Below are positions 1-6,261 of a stretch of DNA of 7,809 nucleotides, piece by piece. Every line of letters starts with the position of its first letter. Position 1 is the first letter of the stretch. Below the pieces are notes generated by a model. That model worked only from the letters and a program-made list of their open reading frames with translations, searched no databases and was not told where the DNA came from. This DNA is from Fibrobacterota bacterium (lineage in GTDB: Bacteria; Fibrobacterota; Chitinivibrionia; Chitinivibrionales; JANQEN01). Made by a program: the position numbers and the translations under genes. The DNA lies in assembly GCA_030619215.1 (NCBI GenBank), contig JAUXBV010000134.1, positions 1 through 7,809 of the forward strand, given 5' to 3'.

Positions 1-2472
1 AGACCGCTTGGCCTCCGACTTAAGGCCGCCGTTGACATTGGTAGTTAAATTGACAAGGATACTGTCCACAAAACCGTCTGCATTATTGTCATAATAGTAT
101 CCGCGGGTTATGTTAAAGGAACCCAGGTGCCGGTCAACATATAGCCTGCGGCGCAGGTTTTCCACATTGTTCTGGTAATTATGGGCGGTGCCGCCGCTTT
201 CATCCACGCAAACATCAGCAACACAGTCGCCTTCGTGAATCCAGAGGGAATCACCGTCACGCATCCTGTCAATGCCACTCAGCGATTGAACATAAAAAAC
301 CATTTTATCATCCGACGGCTGGCTTACCGCTCCGAGACTAGCGGTATACACTACCCCACCCTCGATGGACTTGAAATAAAACGGTACTGAAGCATTAACA
401 TATTGCACGTGTTCGGAAAATTTTACGGTAAGGGTATCCGCAATGTTATTGTAATGGTAATCATCCAGATGAGCGGCTTTACTCTCCCAGTGTATTAGGG
501 GCGCTACCTTGTCATAAATGGGGAACGTGCCGCCAACTACCCAGCCGCCTGCTGTCAGTATAACCTGTTTAATGGTCATCTTGTCCTGCAGGTTTAACGA
601 GGTAAGCGGATCATGTGAGGTATCTTCCGTTACAAGAAACGCAATACCGCCTGCAACTAAGTTGTAACTGTTGATGGTAAAATTCCTGAAGGGAGAAAAC
701 GTGATCACAGAGGAGTCCATTATCTCCTGCAGATGTGCTTGTGTTAGTCCTCCGGCAATGTCAGTACTTGCTTTAATGTAAATACTGTCAACATAGCCGT
801 TGGCATTGTTATCAAAGTAGTATCCTGCCGATAAATGTATGAATCCACTTAAAATAAATGGCGCTTTAATTTGGAAAGTATCCAATGGCAGTGTTGGATC
901 TTCACTGTTTCTGAAGGTCGCAATAATTGTGTCAGGACTATAATGCTGCAGTGTGCCGTCACCAACAGTAGGTGTGGTACCTTGAATAACGATCTGCTGA
1001 AAGGAACCGGTAAACACCGTGTCATTCTTGGTAAGAGAATAGCTCTCTTTATCCAAGGCTGGGACAGTGTTCACAACCTCCACTTCAGCTTCTGTGTAAT
1101 GATAGTTAGCGTCTCCCGGGCTATACGTGAACCGCAACTCTAAAGGATTCATAGTCTCGCTTATTGCGGTAACCGGACTGCCGTTATAATAGAATGCTAG
1201 CTCCCTTTGCCAGGATTTCACCTCAAAGGTGTCAGGCAGGTCAGGTGCTCCATCCTGTATGATAACATCATACTCAACATGCGAGAGAGTGTCCTTTATA
1301 TGTACTGGAATAGTATCCCCAGTAGGAGTAATGGAATCAATGTAAATGGCATAAGTGAGATCATATACAAATGGTGTGGTCACACCAATTAACGGGAACA
1401 GGTCATTAAAGGTAAATCCGGTCGAGTCCCAGGTACCGTTGGGGTTAAGGTTATTTATTACCATATTGGTCGGGTAAGATATCTGCTTCTGCTGGATAAC
1501 TGAGATGATACTGTCCATGACGAACAGCATCAGGGAGTCGTAGCTGGTATTTTCAAATGCCCATAGGTTGCTTCTTGGGTTGGTAGTAGAGTAGCCGTTG
1601 ACCTTTACATTTGCGGTAAAATTCTGCAGGCTCTGTGGTGTGGTATCGCCTGGTGTAAAAAATATGGTAAAAGTTGTCGGCACGTCGCTGCCCTGCACAA
1701 AAGCATACTCATTCCCTGAAGGATACGTTGCATCTCCATCTGAAAGAAATATTACATAGTGGTTACTTTTTTGATATGATGACAACTGCATTGCGCTCTT
1801 AGTTGCATCAAATCCTGCATTAATATTTGTACTGCTATTATTATTGGTTGTAAGAATGGGATTGGTCGGTTGATAACTCAAGCTGACATACTGATAGCTG
1901 CCCGAAGTAACCGTATCTGCTTCAAGATACTCCTTGATAATCTCCCAGCCCATCTTGCTGCCGTATAGCGCATTGAGCCTCAGGAGCGGTATATAGGCGC
2001 CGTTGGGCTGCTGAGGGCATTGGTCAAAAAGGGTATCATCGGCAGGATCGAAAAAGAGATAGGTACCGAAAACTGAAACACCAACTTCTGCCTTTGGGAA
2101 CTTTGTCCTCAGCGTGTCGATAAGGTCACGTGTTAATCTGAACCTGTTTCCCCAACGATCCTTTTGCCAACTCTGATTCCACATGCTCCCGGAATTATCG
2201 ATGACAAAAAATATCGACGGCACCAGATTCGCTTGGTTGGTGTCGAGTACCGAGTTGATATAGATATATTCTGACATTGCCACCATTTTCTCGTTAACAG
2301 TGACCGACGAGTCATTAAGGTCTTCAGGCTGGCCCTTGTAAGTAAACTTGCGAACCTCTCTCATATCAGCAGAAGTAAAAGCTGCCATGAAAAAGACTGC
2401 TATCAATAACTTAAAAAGAATAGTATTATACAATTTTGAACGGGTATAAGAATAGAAAAGCTGATTATCCAT
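1..2472 (-). CDS. Secreted vWA-domain surface protein with repeated Ig-like/EF-hand-like modules (3' end outside window)
   Basis: The reverse strand is open without a stop for 824 codons from the ATG at 2472 to the window edge, so the C-terminus is missing. Residues 14-35 form a signal peptide (basic start, hydrophobic core LLIAVFFMAAF, cleavage near TSA/D), so the product should be exported. A vWA domain spans roughly residues 85-330, with the MIDAS motif D92-N-S-G-S96, a candidate third ligand T215 and SDGD at 244-247; metal-dependent ligand or protein binding is expected. From about 370 onward the protein is beta-rich, with Ig-like segments. GYYFDNNANGYVDSI (550-564) recurs as GYYYDNNADGFVDSI (791-805), a 241-residue period; the D-x-N-x-D/N-G-x-x-D pattern resembles a calcium-binding loop. 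An in-frame ATG lies 12 nt upstream at 2484, but the Shine-Dalgarno sequence overlaps it, favouring 2472. The exact ligand and surface attachment are unknown. It could be an adhesin or a component of a cell-surface machine. Confidence 0.88.
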   Translation of the reverse strand, partial: MDNQLFYSYTRSKLYNTILFKLLIAVFFMAAFTSADMREVRKFTYKGQPEDLNDSSVTVNEKMVAMSEYIYINSVLDTNQANLVPSIFFVIDNSGSMWNQSWQKDRWGNRFRLTRDLIDTLRTKFPKAEVGVSVFGTYLFFDPADDTLFDQCPQQPNGAYIPLLRLNALYGSKMGWEIIKEYLEADTVTSGSYQYVSLSYQPTNPILTTNNNSSTNINAGFDATKSAMQLSSYQKSNHYVIFLSDGDATYPSGNEYAFVQGSDVPTTFTIFFTPGDTTPQSLQNFTANVKVNGYSTTNPRSNLWAFENTSYDSLMLFVMDSIISVIQQKQISYPTNMVINNLNPNGTWDSTGFTFNDLFPLIGVTTPFVYDLTYAIYIDSITPTGDTIPVHIKDTLSHVEYDVIIQDGAPDLPDTFEVKSWQRELAFYYNGSPVTAISETMNPLELRFTYSPGDANYHYTEAEVEVVNTVPALDKESYSLTKNDTVFTGSFQQIVIQGTTPTVGDGTLQHYSPDTIIATFRNSEDPTLPLDTFQIKAPFILSGFIHLSAGYYFDNNANGYVDSIYIKASTDIAGGLTQAHLQEIMDSSVITFSPFRNFTINSYNLVAGGIAFLVTEDTSHDPLTSLNLQDKMTIKQVILTAGGWVVGGTFPIYDKVAPLIHWESKAAHLDDYHYNNIADTLTVKFSEHVQYVNASVPFYFKSIEGGVVYTASLGAVSQPSDDKMVFYVQSLSGIDRMRDGDSLWIHEGDCVADVCVDESGGTAHNYQNNVENLRRRLYVDRHLGSFNITRGYYYDNNADGFVDSILVNLTTNVNGGLKSEAKRS

Positions 2473-2475
2473 GGA

Positions 2476-2482
2476 CCCCTCC
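2476..2482 (-). promoter_or_regulatory. Ribosome binding site deciding the vWA protein start
   Basis: On the minus strand GGAGGGG sits just before the ATG at 2472, leaving 5 nt between GGAGG and the start codon. The upstream in-frame ATG (2484-2482) shares a base with this motif and so cannot use it. This selects the downstream ATG. Confidence 0.7.
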
Positions 2483-2550
2483 ATATTAGGATTTAATTAT
2501 TAAATAAATAAAAGATTTCGAAATTTCTTCGTTAAATACATAAAGTCGTT

Positions 2551-2584
2551 AATTATATAATCCAGGTTCATAAAAAAATGACAA
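2551..2584 (-). promoter_or_regulatory. Possible sigma-70-type promoter for the vWA gene
   Basis: Reading the minus strand, TTGTCA (2584-2579) is followed 18 bp later by TTATAT within the AT-rich stretch TTATATAATT (2560-2551). A start site near 2547 would give a leader of about 75 nt. The spacer is ambiguous (18-21 bp depending on which hexamer is used) and the region is generally AT-rich, so this is a weak call. No sigma-54 -24/-12 pair was found here. Confidence 0.25.
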
Positions 2585-2897
2585 ATATTTTTCAGTATAT
2601 ATTAAAAAATTATTACCTTAAATGTTATCTGGTAGAAAAGCTGTTTTCAGCAACTCCCTATAGAGCTTTGCCTATTCTATAACAGTATAAGCTTTGTTAT
2701 CGCTTCGATGTTCATTGTATAAAAACATTATCTCTGAAAAAAAGATATAAATACTACGCAAGCTCCCCCAGCTTTGCAAGACCATAAAATAAATAATTGA
2801 AAATGAAAAAGCAGTAAAAACTTTTATCAGGTTCAAAAGAGAATTAACCTCATTATTATTCGATGATAATTGGTATTTGATTTTTTTAAAAGGAGAG

Positions 2898-2914
2898 GTT
2901 GTGCCCGGCTCAAC
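2898..2914. repeat. 17-bp interrupted palindrome (GTTG-GCC / GGC-CAAC)
   Basis: GTTGTGCCCGGCTCAAC is symmetric about the central C at 2906 except for one T/T mismatch on each side. The one-base centre is too tight for an RNA hairpin, so a dimeric protein-binding site on DNA is more likely than a terminator. It stands out as GC-rich within AT-rich spacer. It lies about 430 bp upstream of the vWA start and just past the terminator of the 3005-3871 gene. Its function is unknown. Confidence 0.3.
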
Positions 2915-2920
2915 ATAAAT

Positions 2921-2972
2921 AAAAAAACAGCAGTCATTCCTGCAAAGTCCAGGATCTAACTGCTGTTTTTTT
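2921..2972 (-). terminator. Rho-independent terminator after the 3005-3871 gene
   Basis: AAAAAAACAGCAGT (2921-2934) and ACTGCTGTTTTTTT (2959-2972) form a perfect 14-bp stem, with T tracts available on both strands. The 24-nt loop contains a second 5-bp stem, TCCTG (2938-2942) with CAGGA (2950-2954). It begins 32 nt past the stop codon of the minus-strand gene ending at 3005. The symmetric A/T tracts would also let it work in the plus direction, although no plus-strand gene precedes it. Confidence 0.85.
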
Positions 2973-3004
2973 AGTCAAATAACTTGACTTTATAAGCTGT
3001 TTTA

Positions 3005-3871
3005 TCATTTATCCGCAAGAAACACCGTTACCCAGAGCTGCAACCGTTCCGGTACCGGCATATTTCCACTCATTCCACCTTTCATTCCCCTGCCTCCCAT
3101 ACCGCCTTTCCCTATTCCTCTACCCGGCATCCCGCCTCCGGGTTTTCTTCCGTCGCTAAAACCATTCGGCCGCTTTTTCATTCGATCTTCTTTAAGCTCT
3201 TCCAAGTCGATCTCCGGAGTTTCAAAGCATATACTTATAACCTCCTCTGTATCAAGGCCAATGGCAAAAGGAGTGTCTTCATTGATTTTTAATGGAATTT
3301 TGAGCTCATAAATAAGATTACCATTTCCCAAACCAATCTTTGTTTCTATTCTAAATGTTTCTGCCTGAAGCGCCAGCAGATGACGCTGCTTATCCTGTTC
3401 CGGGCCAAATACAATCATTCTATAATTTGCAGCCTCCAATAATTCTTCAGATATTTCTTTCCTGTTATTTTGCTCTGCCGTTCTGAAGATTTTACCAATC
3501 TTTTTATTCTCCAATGGAAAATTAATGCCGAAACCCTGATTCTTTTCCGCTTTTTTATCAAACCAGACTGTCAGCCCATATCTCAGGATCTGTATCTGAA
3601 TATCCCTTTCCCATACGCGAAGAACTATGTAAAGGAAATTCTCATCATTACGAATTCCAAAAAAAGCTTTACCCTCCTCAATATAAGCCAGACTTCCCTT
3701 CCACTCTTCATCAGAGCCATCAATTATAATTTGCTGAGATGCCAGGTTGCTTGATATTTCAAGCTCATTGCAGCTAATGAAGAAAGTAATTATTAACAGG
3801 GCAACGGTTATACTAAAGCATAACATTATGTAAGAGCGGATAGACCATTGCCATGTTCTACCGCTCAACAT
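3005..3871 (-). CDS. Membrane-anchored or lipoprotein-like protein with CBM9/DOMON-like domain and Gly/Met-rich tail
   Basis: This is a complete 288-residue frame. Residues 14-33 are strongly hydrophobic and end at FISC (Cys34), which resembles a lipobox but has Phe at -3; it is either a lipoprotein signal or an N-terminal anchor, and in both cases the body is outside the cytoplasm. The body begins IDGSDEEWKG (50-59), then NDENFLYIVLRV (75-86), LTVWFD (100-105), FGINFP (114-119) and LIYELKIPL (186-194). This pattern is familiar from CBM9-like/DOMON beta-sandwich domains of secreted proteins. Residues 240-272 are a low-complexity Gly/Met/Arg-rich stretch (GGGMPGRG, GGMGGRGMKGG), after which a short segment (LQLWVTVFLA) probably completes the fold. 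No good Shine-Dalgarno sequence precedes either ATG (M1, or M16 at 3826), so the start is uncertain. Ligand and pathway are unknown. The gene is transcribed alone and terminated by the hairpin at 2921-2972. Confidence 0.8.
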   Translation of the reverse strand: MLSGRTWQWSIRSYIMLCFSITVALLIITFFISCNELEISSNLASQQIIIDGSDEEWKGSLAYIEEGKAFFGIRNDENFLYIVLRVWERDIQIQILRYGLTVWFDKKAEKNQGFGINFPLENKKIGKIFRTAEQNNRKEISEELLEAANYRMIVFGPEQDKQRHLLALQAETFRIETKIGLGNGNLIYELKIPLKINEDTPFAIGLDTEEVISICFETPEIDLEELKEDRMKKRPNGFSDGRKPGGGMPGRGIGKGGMGGRGMKGGMSGNMPVPERLQLWVTVFLADK

Positions 3872-3902
3872 ACTGTTGGAGGTATAGGAAAGATTAGAAA
3901 TG

Positions 3903-3908
3903 AGTATA
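3903..3908 (-). promoter_or_regulatory. Possible -10 element for the 3005-3871 gene
   Basis: TATACT on the minus strand lies 32 bp upstream of the ATG at 3871. No matching -35 hexamer is found at 16-18 bp. That region is occupied instead by the TTACTATCA repeats, which would fit a promoter depending on an activator, or one blocked by a repressor. Confidence 0.3.
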
Positions 3909-3909
3909 T

Positions 3910-3948
3910 TGATAGTAATTTTGTACTACTGATAGTAACTGATAGTAA
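3910..3948. repeat. Three direct TGATAGTAA repeats at 20- and 10-bp offsets
   Basis: TGATAGTAA occurs at 3910-3918, 3930-3938 and 3940-3948. The first and third copies extend into the longer identical block GATAGTAATTTTGT (3911-3924 and 3941-3954). Offsets of 20 and 10 bp place the copies on about the same face of the helix, as in arrays of regulator-binding sites. They lie 39-77 bp upstream of the minus-strand start at 3871 and directly behind its possible -10 element. A simple slippage-derived repeat is the alternative. Confidence 0.55.
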
Positions 3949-4064
3949 TTTTGTTTTCTGGAATTAATATAAAAACCCCCAACCATCAAAGCAAGTAAAA
4001 AGCAATCGAAACCTGGATGTATTAAAATTGTGACGTGACTTTCTGTAAATTTTCTATAAACTCT

Positions 4065-4081
4065 TAATCATAATCCTAATC
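4065..4081. repeat. Tandem TAATC hexamer triplet
   Basis: TAATC occurs at 4065-4069, 4071-4075 and 4077-4081, an exact 6-bp period with the sixth base varying (TAATCN three times). It lies in the divergent intergenic region. It may be a small binding-site cluster or chance low complexity. Confidence 0.3.
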
Positions 4082-4108
4082 GTTTTTTTACTTCAAGTTT
4101 CCGTATGC

Positions 4109-4125
4109 CATGGGTTTAGCCCATG
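4109..4125. repeat. REP-like palindrome CATGGG-TTTAG-CCCATG
   Basis: This is a perfect 6-bp inverted repeat around a 5-nt loop, standing out as GC-rich in AT-rich surroundings. It is followed by AAAGTTTTATTTTT on the plus strand. Palindromes of this CCATGGG/CCCATGG style resemble repetitive extragenic palindromes seen in many environmental genomes. No gene precedes it on the plus strand, so it is unlikely to be a terminator for anything in this window. Confidence 0.4.
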
Positions 4126-4202
4126 AAAGTTTTATTTTTCGCTGTTAACCGTTAGCCTTTTTTATTCATTGCTTTTTTTTCTGGAATGTATTATTTCACC
4201 TA

Positions 4203-4211
4203 TGCTATAAT
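4203..4211 (+). promoter_or_regulatory. Extended -10 promoter for the sigma-54 activator gene
   Basis: TGCTATAAT matches the extended -10 consensus TGnTATAAT exactly. No good -35 hexamer lies 17 bp upstream (GGAATG at 4183-4188), which is tolerated when the extended -10 is perfect. Transcription would start near 4218, giving a leader of about 220 nt before the gene at 4440. Housekeeping-type transcription of the activator is inferred. Confidence 0.5.
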
Positions 4212-4222
4212 AAACATTCAAT

Positions 4223-4265
4223 ACCGCATATACCCCACATCCGGCTTACCTTTTCGAAATGCGGT
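4223..4265 (+). other. Potential long-range hairpin at the start of the activator leader
   Basis: ACCGCAT (4223-4229) and ATGCGGT (4259-4265) are perfect inverted copies, extendable by one G-U pair, separated by 29 nt. If transcription starts near 4218, this would form the 5' end of the leader RNA. No known riboswitch class was recognised. Confidence 0.3.
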
Positions 4266-4340
4266 GAATACTTCATTGAAATTAAATTTATAATTATATA
4301 ATAAAAGTGAAAATATATGGTGCATATTTGCGTTTTTATT

Positions 4341-4355
4341 AAAGGTGCAACCTTT
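4341..4355. promoter_or_regulatory. AAAGGT-GCA-ACCTTT inverted repeat (possible operator)
   Basis: This is a perfect 6-3-6 inverted repeat, overlapped by a direct repeat GTGCAA (4346-4350 region and 4356-4361). It lies about 85 bp upstream of the activator start and downstream of the proposed promoter. It could be a repressor site, possibly autoregulatory, or a small leader structure. Confidence 0.3.
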
Positions 4356-4439
4356 GTGCAATTGTATAAAAAGCTCCCCGTTCTGAATGATTGATGGGCG
4401 GCGGGAAAGATAGTCGAGAAAAACCAATCTCAGGAGGAA

Positions 4440-6029
4440 ATGAGTTTCATGACACAGGACGAAAATAAGACACAAGCCCAATTGATAGCGGAACTTCAAC
4501 AAGTCCGGAAGCGGATAGCTGAAATTGAGAATGCCAAAGGACTTCCACTACCAGAGGAAGACAAGTTGAAGGAGAGCGAGGAGCGTTTTCGCAACATAAT
4601 GGAGCAGTCCCCGTTAGCGATTGAGATATTGACGCCAGACGGACAGATTATTCGAACGAATCCTGCTTGGATGCACCTTTGGGGATTGACCAACGAGAAC
4701 GCGGCGCGAATATTGGAAAAATACAACATGCTTAGAGACGAGCGGATTATAGAACTTGGAATTATGCCGCAGGTTGAAAAGGCTTTCGCTGGTGAGTCGG
4801 TAATCTTACCGCCATTTGAATATGACACAGCGCGCACGATAGAGGACCTTAAGATCAAGAATGCAAAGGCGAGAAAGCCGTGGATTCAATGTCACTTGTA
4901 CCCGGTCAAGAGCGCAAATGGAGAGATTCTGAATATTGTTAATATGTATGAGGACATTACCGAACGGAAAAAAGCAGAAGAAGCCCTTCGCAATTCCAGA
5001 GAGAAATTAAAAATCGCTCTTGATGAACTGGAGAAATTGAAAGATCAGATAGAGAAAGAGAACATTTACCTTCAGGAAGAGATTAAACTGGAGCACAATT
5101 TTGGTGATATAATCGGGCGAAGCACCACCATGAAAAAAATGTTGAACCAGGTTGAGCAGGTAGCGACAACTGGTACAACTGTATTAATATTGGGAGAAAC
5201 AGGAACAGGAAAGGAATTGGCAGCCAGGGCAATTCACGGTTTAAGCAAGAGAAAAGAAAGGCCCCTGGTCAAAGTGAACTGTGCAGCATTGCCGTCCAAT
5301 TTAATTGAAAGTGAGCTCTTTGGACATGAGAAAGGGGCATTTACCGGCGCCACAGCAAAAAGTGTCGGGCGTTTCGAACTGGCGAATGGCGGCACTATTT
5401 TTCTGGATGAGATAGGTGAACTTCCCCTTGATTTGCAATCTAAATTATTACGGGTTTTACAGGACGGGGAATTTGAACGATTGGGAAGTTCAGATACCAT
5501 CAAAGTTGATACACGGGTCATTGCAGCAACGAACCGGAACCTTGAAAAGTCGGTGCTTGAAGGAGATTTCCGTCAAGACCTTTATTACAGGCTAAATGTC
5601 TTTCCCATCATTTGTCCTCCGTTGCGGGAGCGACCAGAAGACATCTCCGTGCTGGTTAAACACTTTGTGAATATTTACTGCAAAAAAATCGGCAAGACAA
5701 TACAAGCAATACCAAATAAAACCATTAATGCCCTTGAGAACTATACCTGGCCCGGAAATGTGCGTGAACTGGAAAATATTGTCGAAAGAGGCATAGTAAC
5801 AACCATTGGGAACAAACTCCAGTTAGGAGACTGGTTTAAGAATGTTCCTGTTACTGAAGATGGTAAACCTTCGCCAACTCTGAATGAGCATGAGACAGAT
5901 TATATACTGAATATTTTGGAAAAAACAAACTGGCGCATTCGGGGTAAGAATGGTGCCGCCCAGATACTGGGGCTTAAACCAACAACATTAGAGTCTAGAA
6001 TTGAACGCCTTGGAATAAAAAAACAGTAA
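4440..6029 (+). CDS. PAS-domain sigma-54-dependent transcriptional activator (bacterial enhancer-binding protein)
   Basis: This complete 529-residue cytoplasmic protein remodels sigma-54 RNA polymerase by ATP hydrolysis. A short coiled coil (11-33) leads into a PAS/PAC sensor domain (about 44-180, ending [14 protein letters not shown]), then a linker coiled coil (176-216). The AAA+ domain (about 222-460) is intact: Walker A GETGTGKE (252-259), GAFTGA sigma-54 contact loop (299-304), Walker B IFLDEIGE (320-327), RLNVFPI (384-390), LRERPEDI (395-402) and WPGNVREL (437-444). A Fis-type helix-turn-helix ends the protein (about 497-526, [22 protein letters not shown]). There is no receiver domain, so control is through the PAS input rather than phosphorylation. 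AGGAGG (4432-4437) is only 2 nt before ATG 4440 and 11 nt before the in-frame ATG 4449, so the true start may be either. A hairpin follows the stop, then a sigma-54 promoter, its likely target. Confidence 0.95.
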   Translation: MSFMTQDENKTQAQLIAELQQVRKRIAEIENAKGLPLPEEDKLKESEERFRNIMEQSPLAIEILTPDGQIIRTNPAWMHLWGLTNENAARILEKYNMLRDERIIELGIMPQVEKAFAGESVILPPFEYDTARTIEDLKIKNAKARKPWIQCHLYPVKSANGEILNIVNMYEDITERKKAEEALRNSREKLKIALDELEKLKDQIEKENIYLQEEIKLEHNFGDIIGRSTTMKKMLNQVEQVATTGTTVLILGETGTGKELAARAIHGLSKRKERPLVKVNCAALPSNLIESELFGHEKGAFTGATAKSVGRFELANGGTIFLDEIGELPLDLQSKLLRVLQDGEFERLGSSDTIKVDTRVIAATNRNLEKSVLEGDFRQDLYYRLNVFPIICPPLRERPEDISVLVKHFVNIYCKKIGKTIQAIPNKTINALENYTWPGNVRELENIVERGIVTTIGNKLQLGDWFKNVPVTEDGKPSPTLNEHETDYILNILEKTNWRIRGKNGAAQILGLKPTTLESRIERLGIKKQ

Positions 6030-6031
6030 AT

Positions 6032-6073
6032 AAACTCCGATATATCGTATCCTCTACGAAATATTGGAGTTTT
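6032..6073 (+). terminator. Long hairpin immediately after the activator gene
   Basis: The arms at 6032-6049 and 6055-6072 match at 16 of 18 positions, with one further G-U pair and one A-A mismatch, around a TCCTC loop; the base of the stem is AAACTCC/GGAGTTT. It starts 3 nt past the TAA stop and ends in TTTT, then a pyrimidine-rich run. It is best read as an intrinsic terminator separating the activator from the downstream operon. The T tail is short and interrupted, so a double role as an enhancer palindrome (about 145 bp upstream of the sigma-54 start site) is possible. Confidence 0.6.
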
Positions 6074-6088
6074 CCTGCTTCTGTTTTC

Positions 6089-6156
6089 AGCATGCTTTTA
6101 TATCCCTCCAAATTATAACCTCAGGAAATACAACGAGTTAAGCAGCCTGCCTCAGG
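6089..6156 (+). promoter_or_regulatory. Candidate upstream activating sequence region for the sigma-54 promoter
   Basis: AGCATGCT (6089-6096) is a perfect 8-bp palindrome about 100 bp upstream of the predicted start site, within the usual range for enhancer sites. CCTCAGG occurs at 6119-6125 and 6150-6156, 31 bp or about three helical turns apart, and the second copy overlaps CCTG-CCT-CAGG (6146-6156). The specificity of the activator's Fis-type HTH is not known, so these are candidates only. Confidence 0.3.
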
Positions 6157-6168
6157 TCCCAGCCAGAT

Positions 6169-6185
6169 TTGGCATTCTGATTGCA
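6169..6185 (+). promoter_or_regulatory. Sigma-54 (-24/-12) promoter
   Basis: TTGGCA (6169-6174) and TTGCA (6181-6185) place the invariant GG (6171-6172) and GC (6183-6184) exactly 10 bp apart, matching the sigma-54 consensus TTGGCAC-N5-TTGCA almost fully. Transcription should start near 6196, leaving a 66-nt leader before the ATG at 6262. It lies directly downstream of a gene for a sigma-54 activator carrying the GAFTGA loop, which strengthens the call. Confidence 0.82.
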
Positions 6186-6216
6186 ATTTCTTTACCTACA
6201 GAATGTTTTTTTTTAT

Positions 6217-6237
6217 CGCCGGCAGAAGCTCCCGGTG
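6217..6237 (+). other. Small leader hairpin before the thioredoxin-like gene
   Basis: CGCCGG (6217-6222) can pair with CCGGTG (6232-6237) through five Watson-Crick pairs and one G-U, with a 9-nt loop. It is preceded by a run of nine T (6206-6214). It falls inside the predicted sigma-54 transcript just ahead of the ribosome binding site (AAGG at 6251-6254). It may affect translation or mRNA stability; no known motif was recognised. Confidence 0.3.
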
Positions 6238-6261
6238 AATTAATTAAGGAAAGGTGAAACT

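Larger units (their letters stand above)
2473..3004. other. AT-rich intergenic region between two co-directional minus-strand genes
   Basis: This 532-bp spacer has no convincing coding frame; the longest minus-strand frame with an ATG (2785-2672, 37 codons) lacks a ribosome binding site. It holds the RBS and possible promoter of the vWA gene, a short hairpin with a C-rich loop (GCAAGCT at 2758-2764 and AGCTTTGC at 2770-2777), a 17-bp imperfect palindrome and a strong terminator hairpin. AGCTTTG occurs three times (2664, 2690, 2770) without regular spacing. The remainder appears to be plain AT-rich spacer. Confidence 0.6.
3872..4439. other. Divergent intergenic region
   Basis: This 568-bp AT-rich region separates the minus-strand gene starting at 3871 from the plus-strand activator at 4440. 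Reading frames inside it are short or are antisense extensions into the activator gene and are not credible. Its contents are the TGATAGTAA array, the TAATCN triplet, the REP-like palindrome, the extended -10 promoter and the leader inverted repeats listed separately. Confidence 0.6.

Noticed and set aside
181..1392. Plus-strand frames at 181-390, 871-1143 and 1207-1392
   Set aside because: They are antisense to the continuous 824-codon vWA protein frame, have no domain resemblance and no convincing ribosome binding sites.
2133..2315. Minus-strand 60-codon frame
   Set aside because: Overlaps the vWA gene in another frame; the vWA frame carries signal peptide and MIDAS motif there.
2758..2777. 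Hairpin GCAAGCT-CCCCC-AGCTTTGC considered as part of a riboswitch such as a c-di-GMP class
   Set aside because: Only a short isolated stem; the surrounding conserved core elements of known riboswitches are absent on both strands.
2672..2785. 37-codon minus-strand frame in the intergenic region
   Set aside because: No Shine-Dalgarno sequence, AT-rich context, no recognisable protein features.
4318..4331. Sigma-54-like site upstream of the activator (TGG then TTTGC)
   Set aside because: The GG and GC are separated by 9 rather than 10 bp, and the CA following GG is missing; this spacing is generally not functional for sigma-54.
4218..4858. Minus-strand frames antisense to the start of the activator gene
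   Set aside because: Opposite to the well-supported PAS domain coding sequence and leader; no domain or RBS support.
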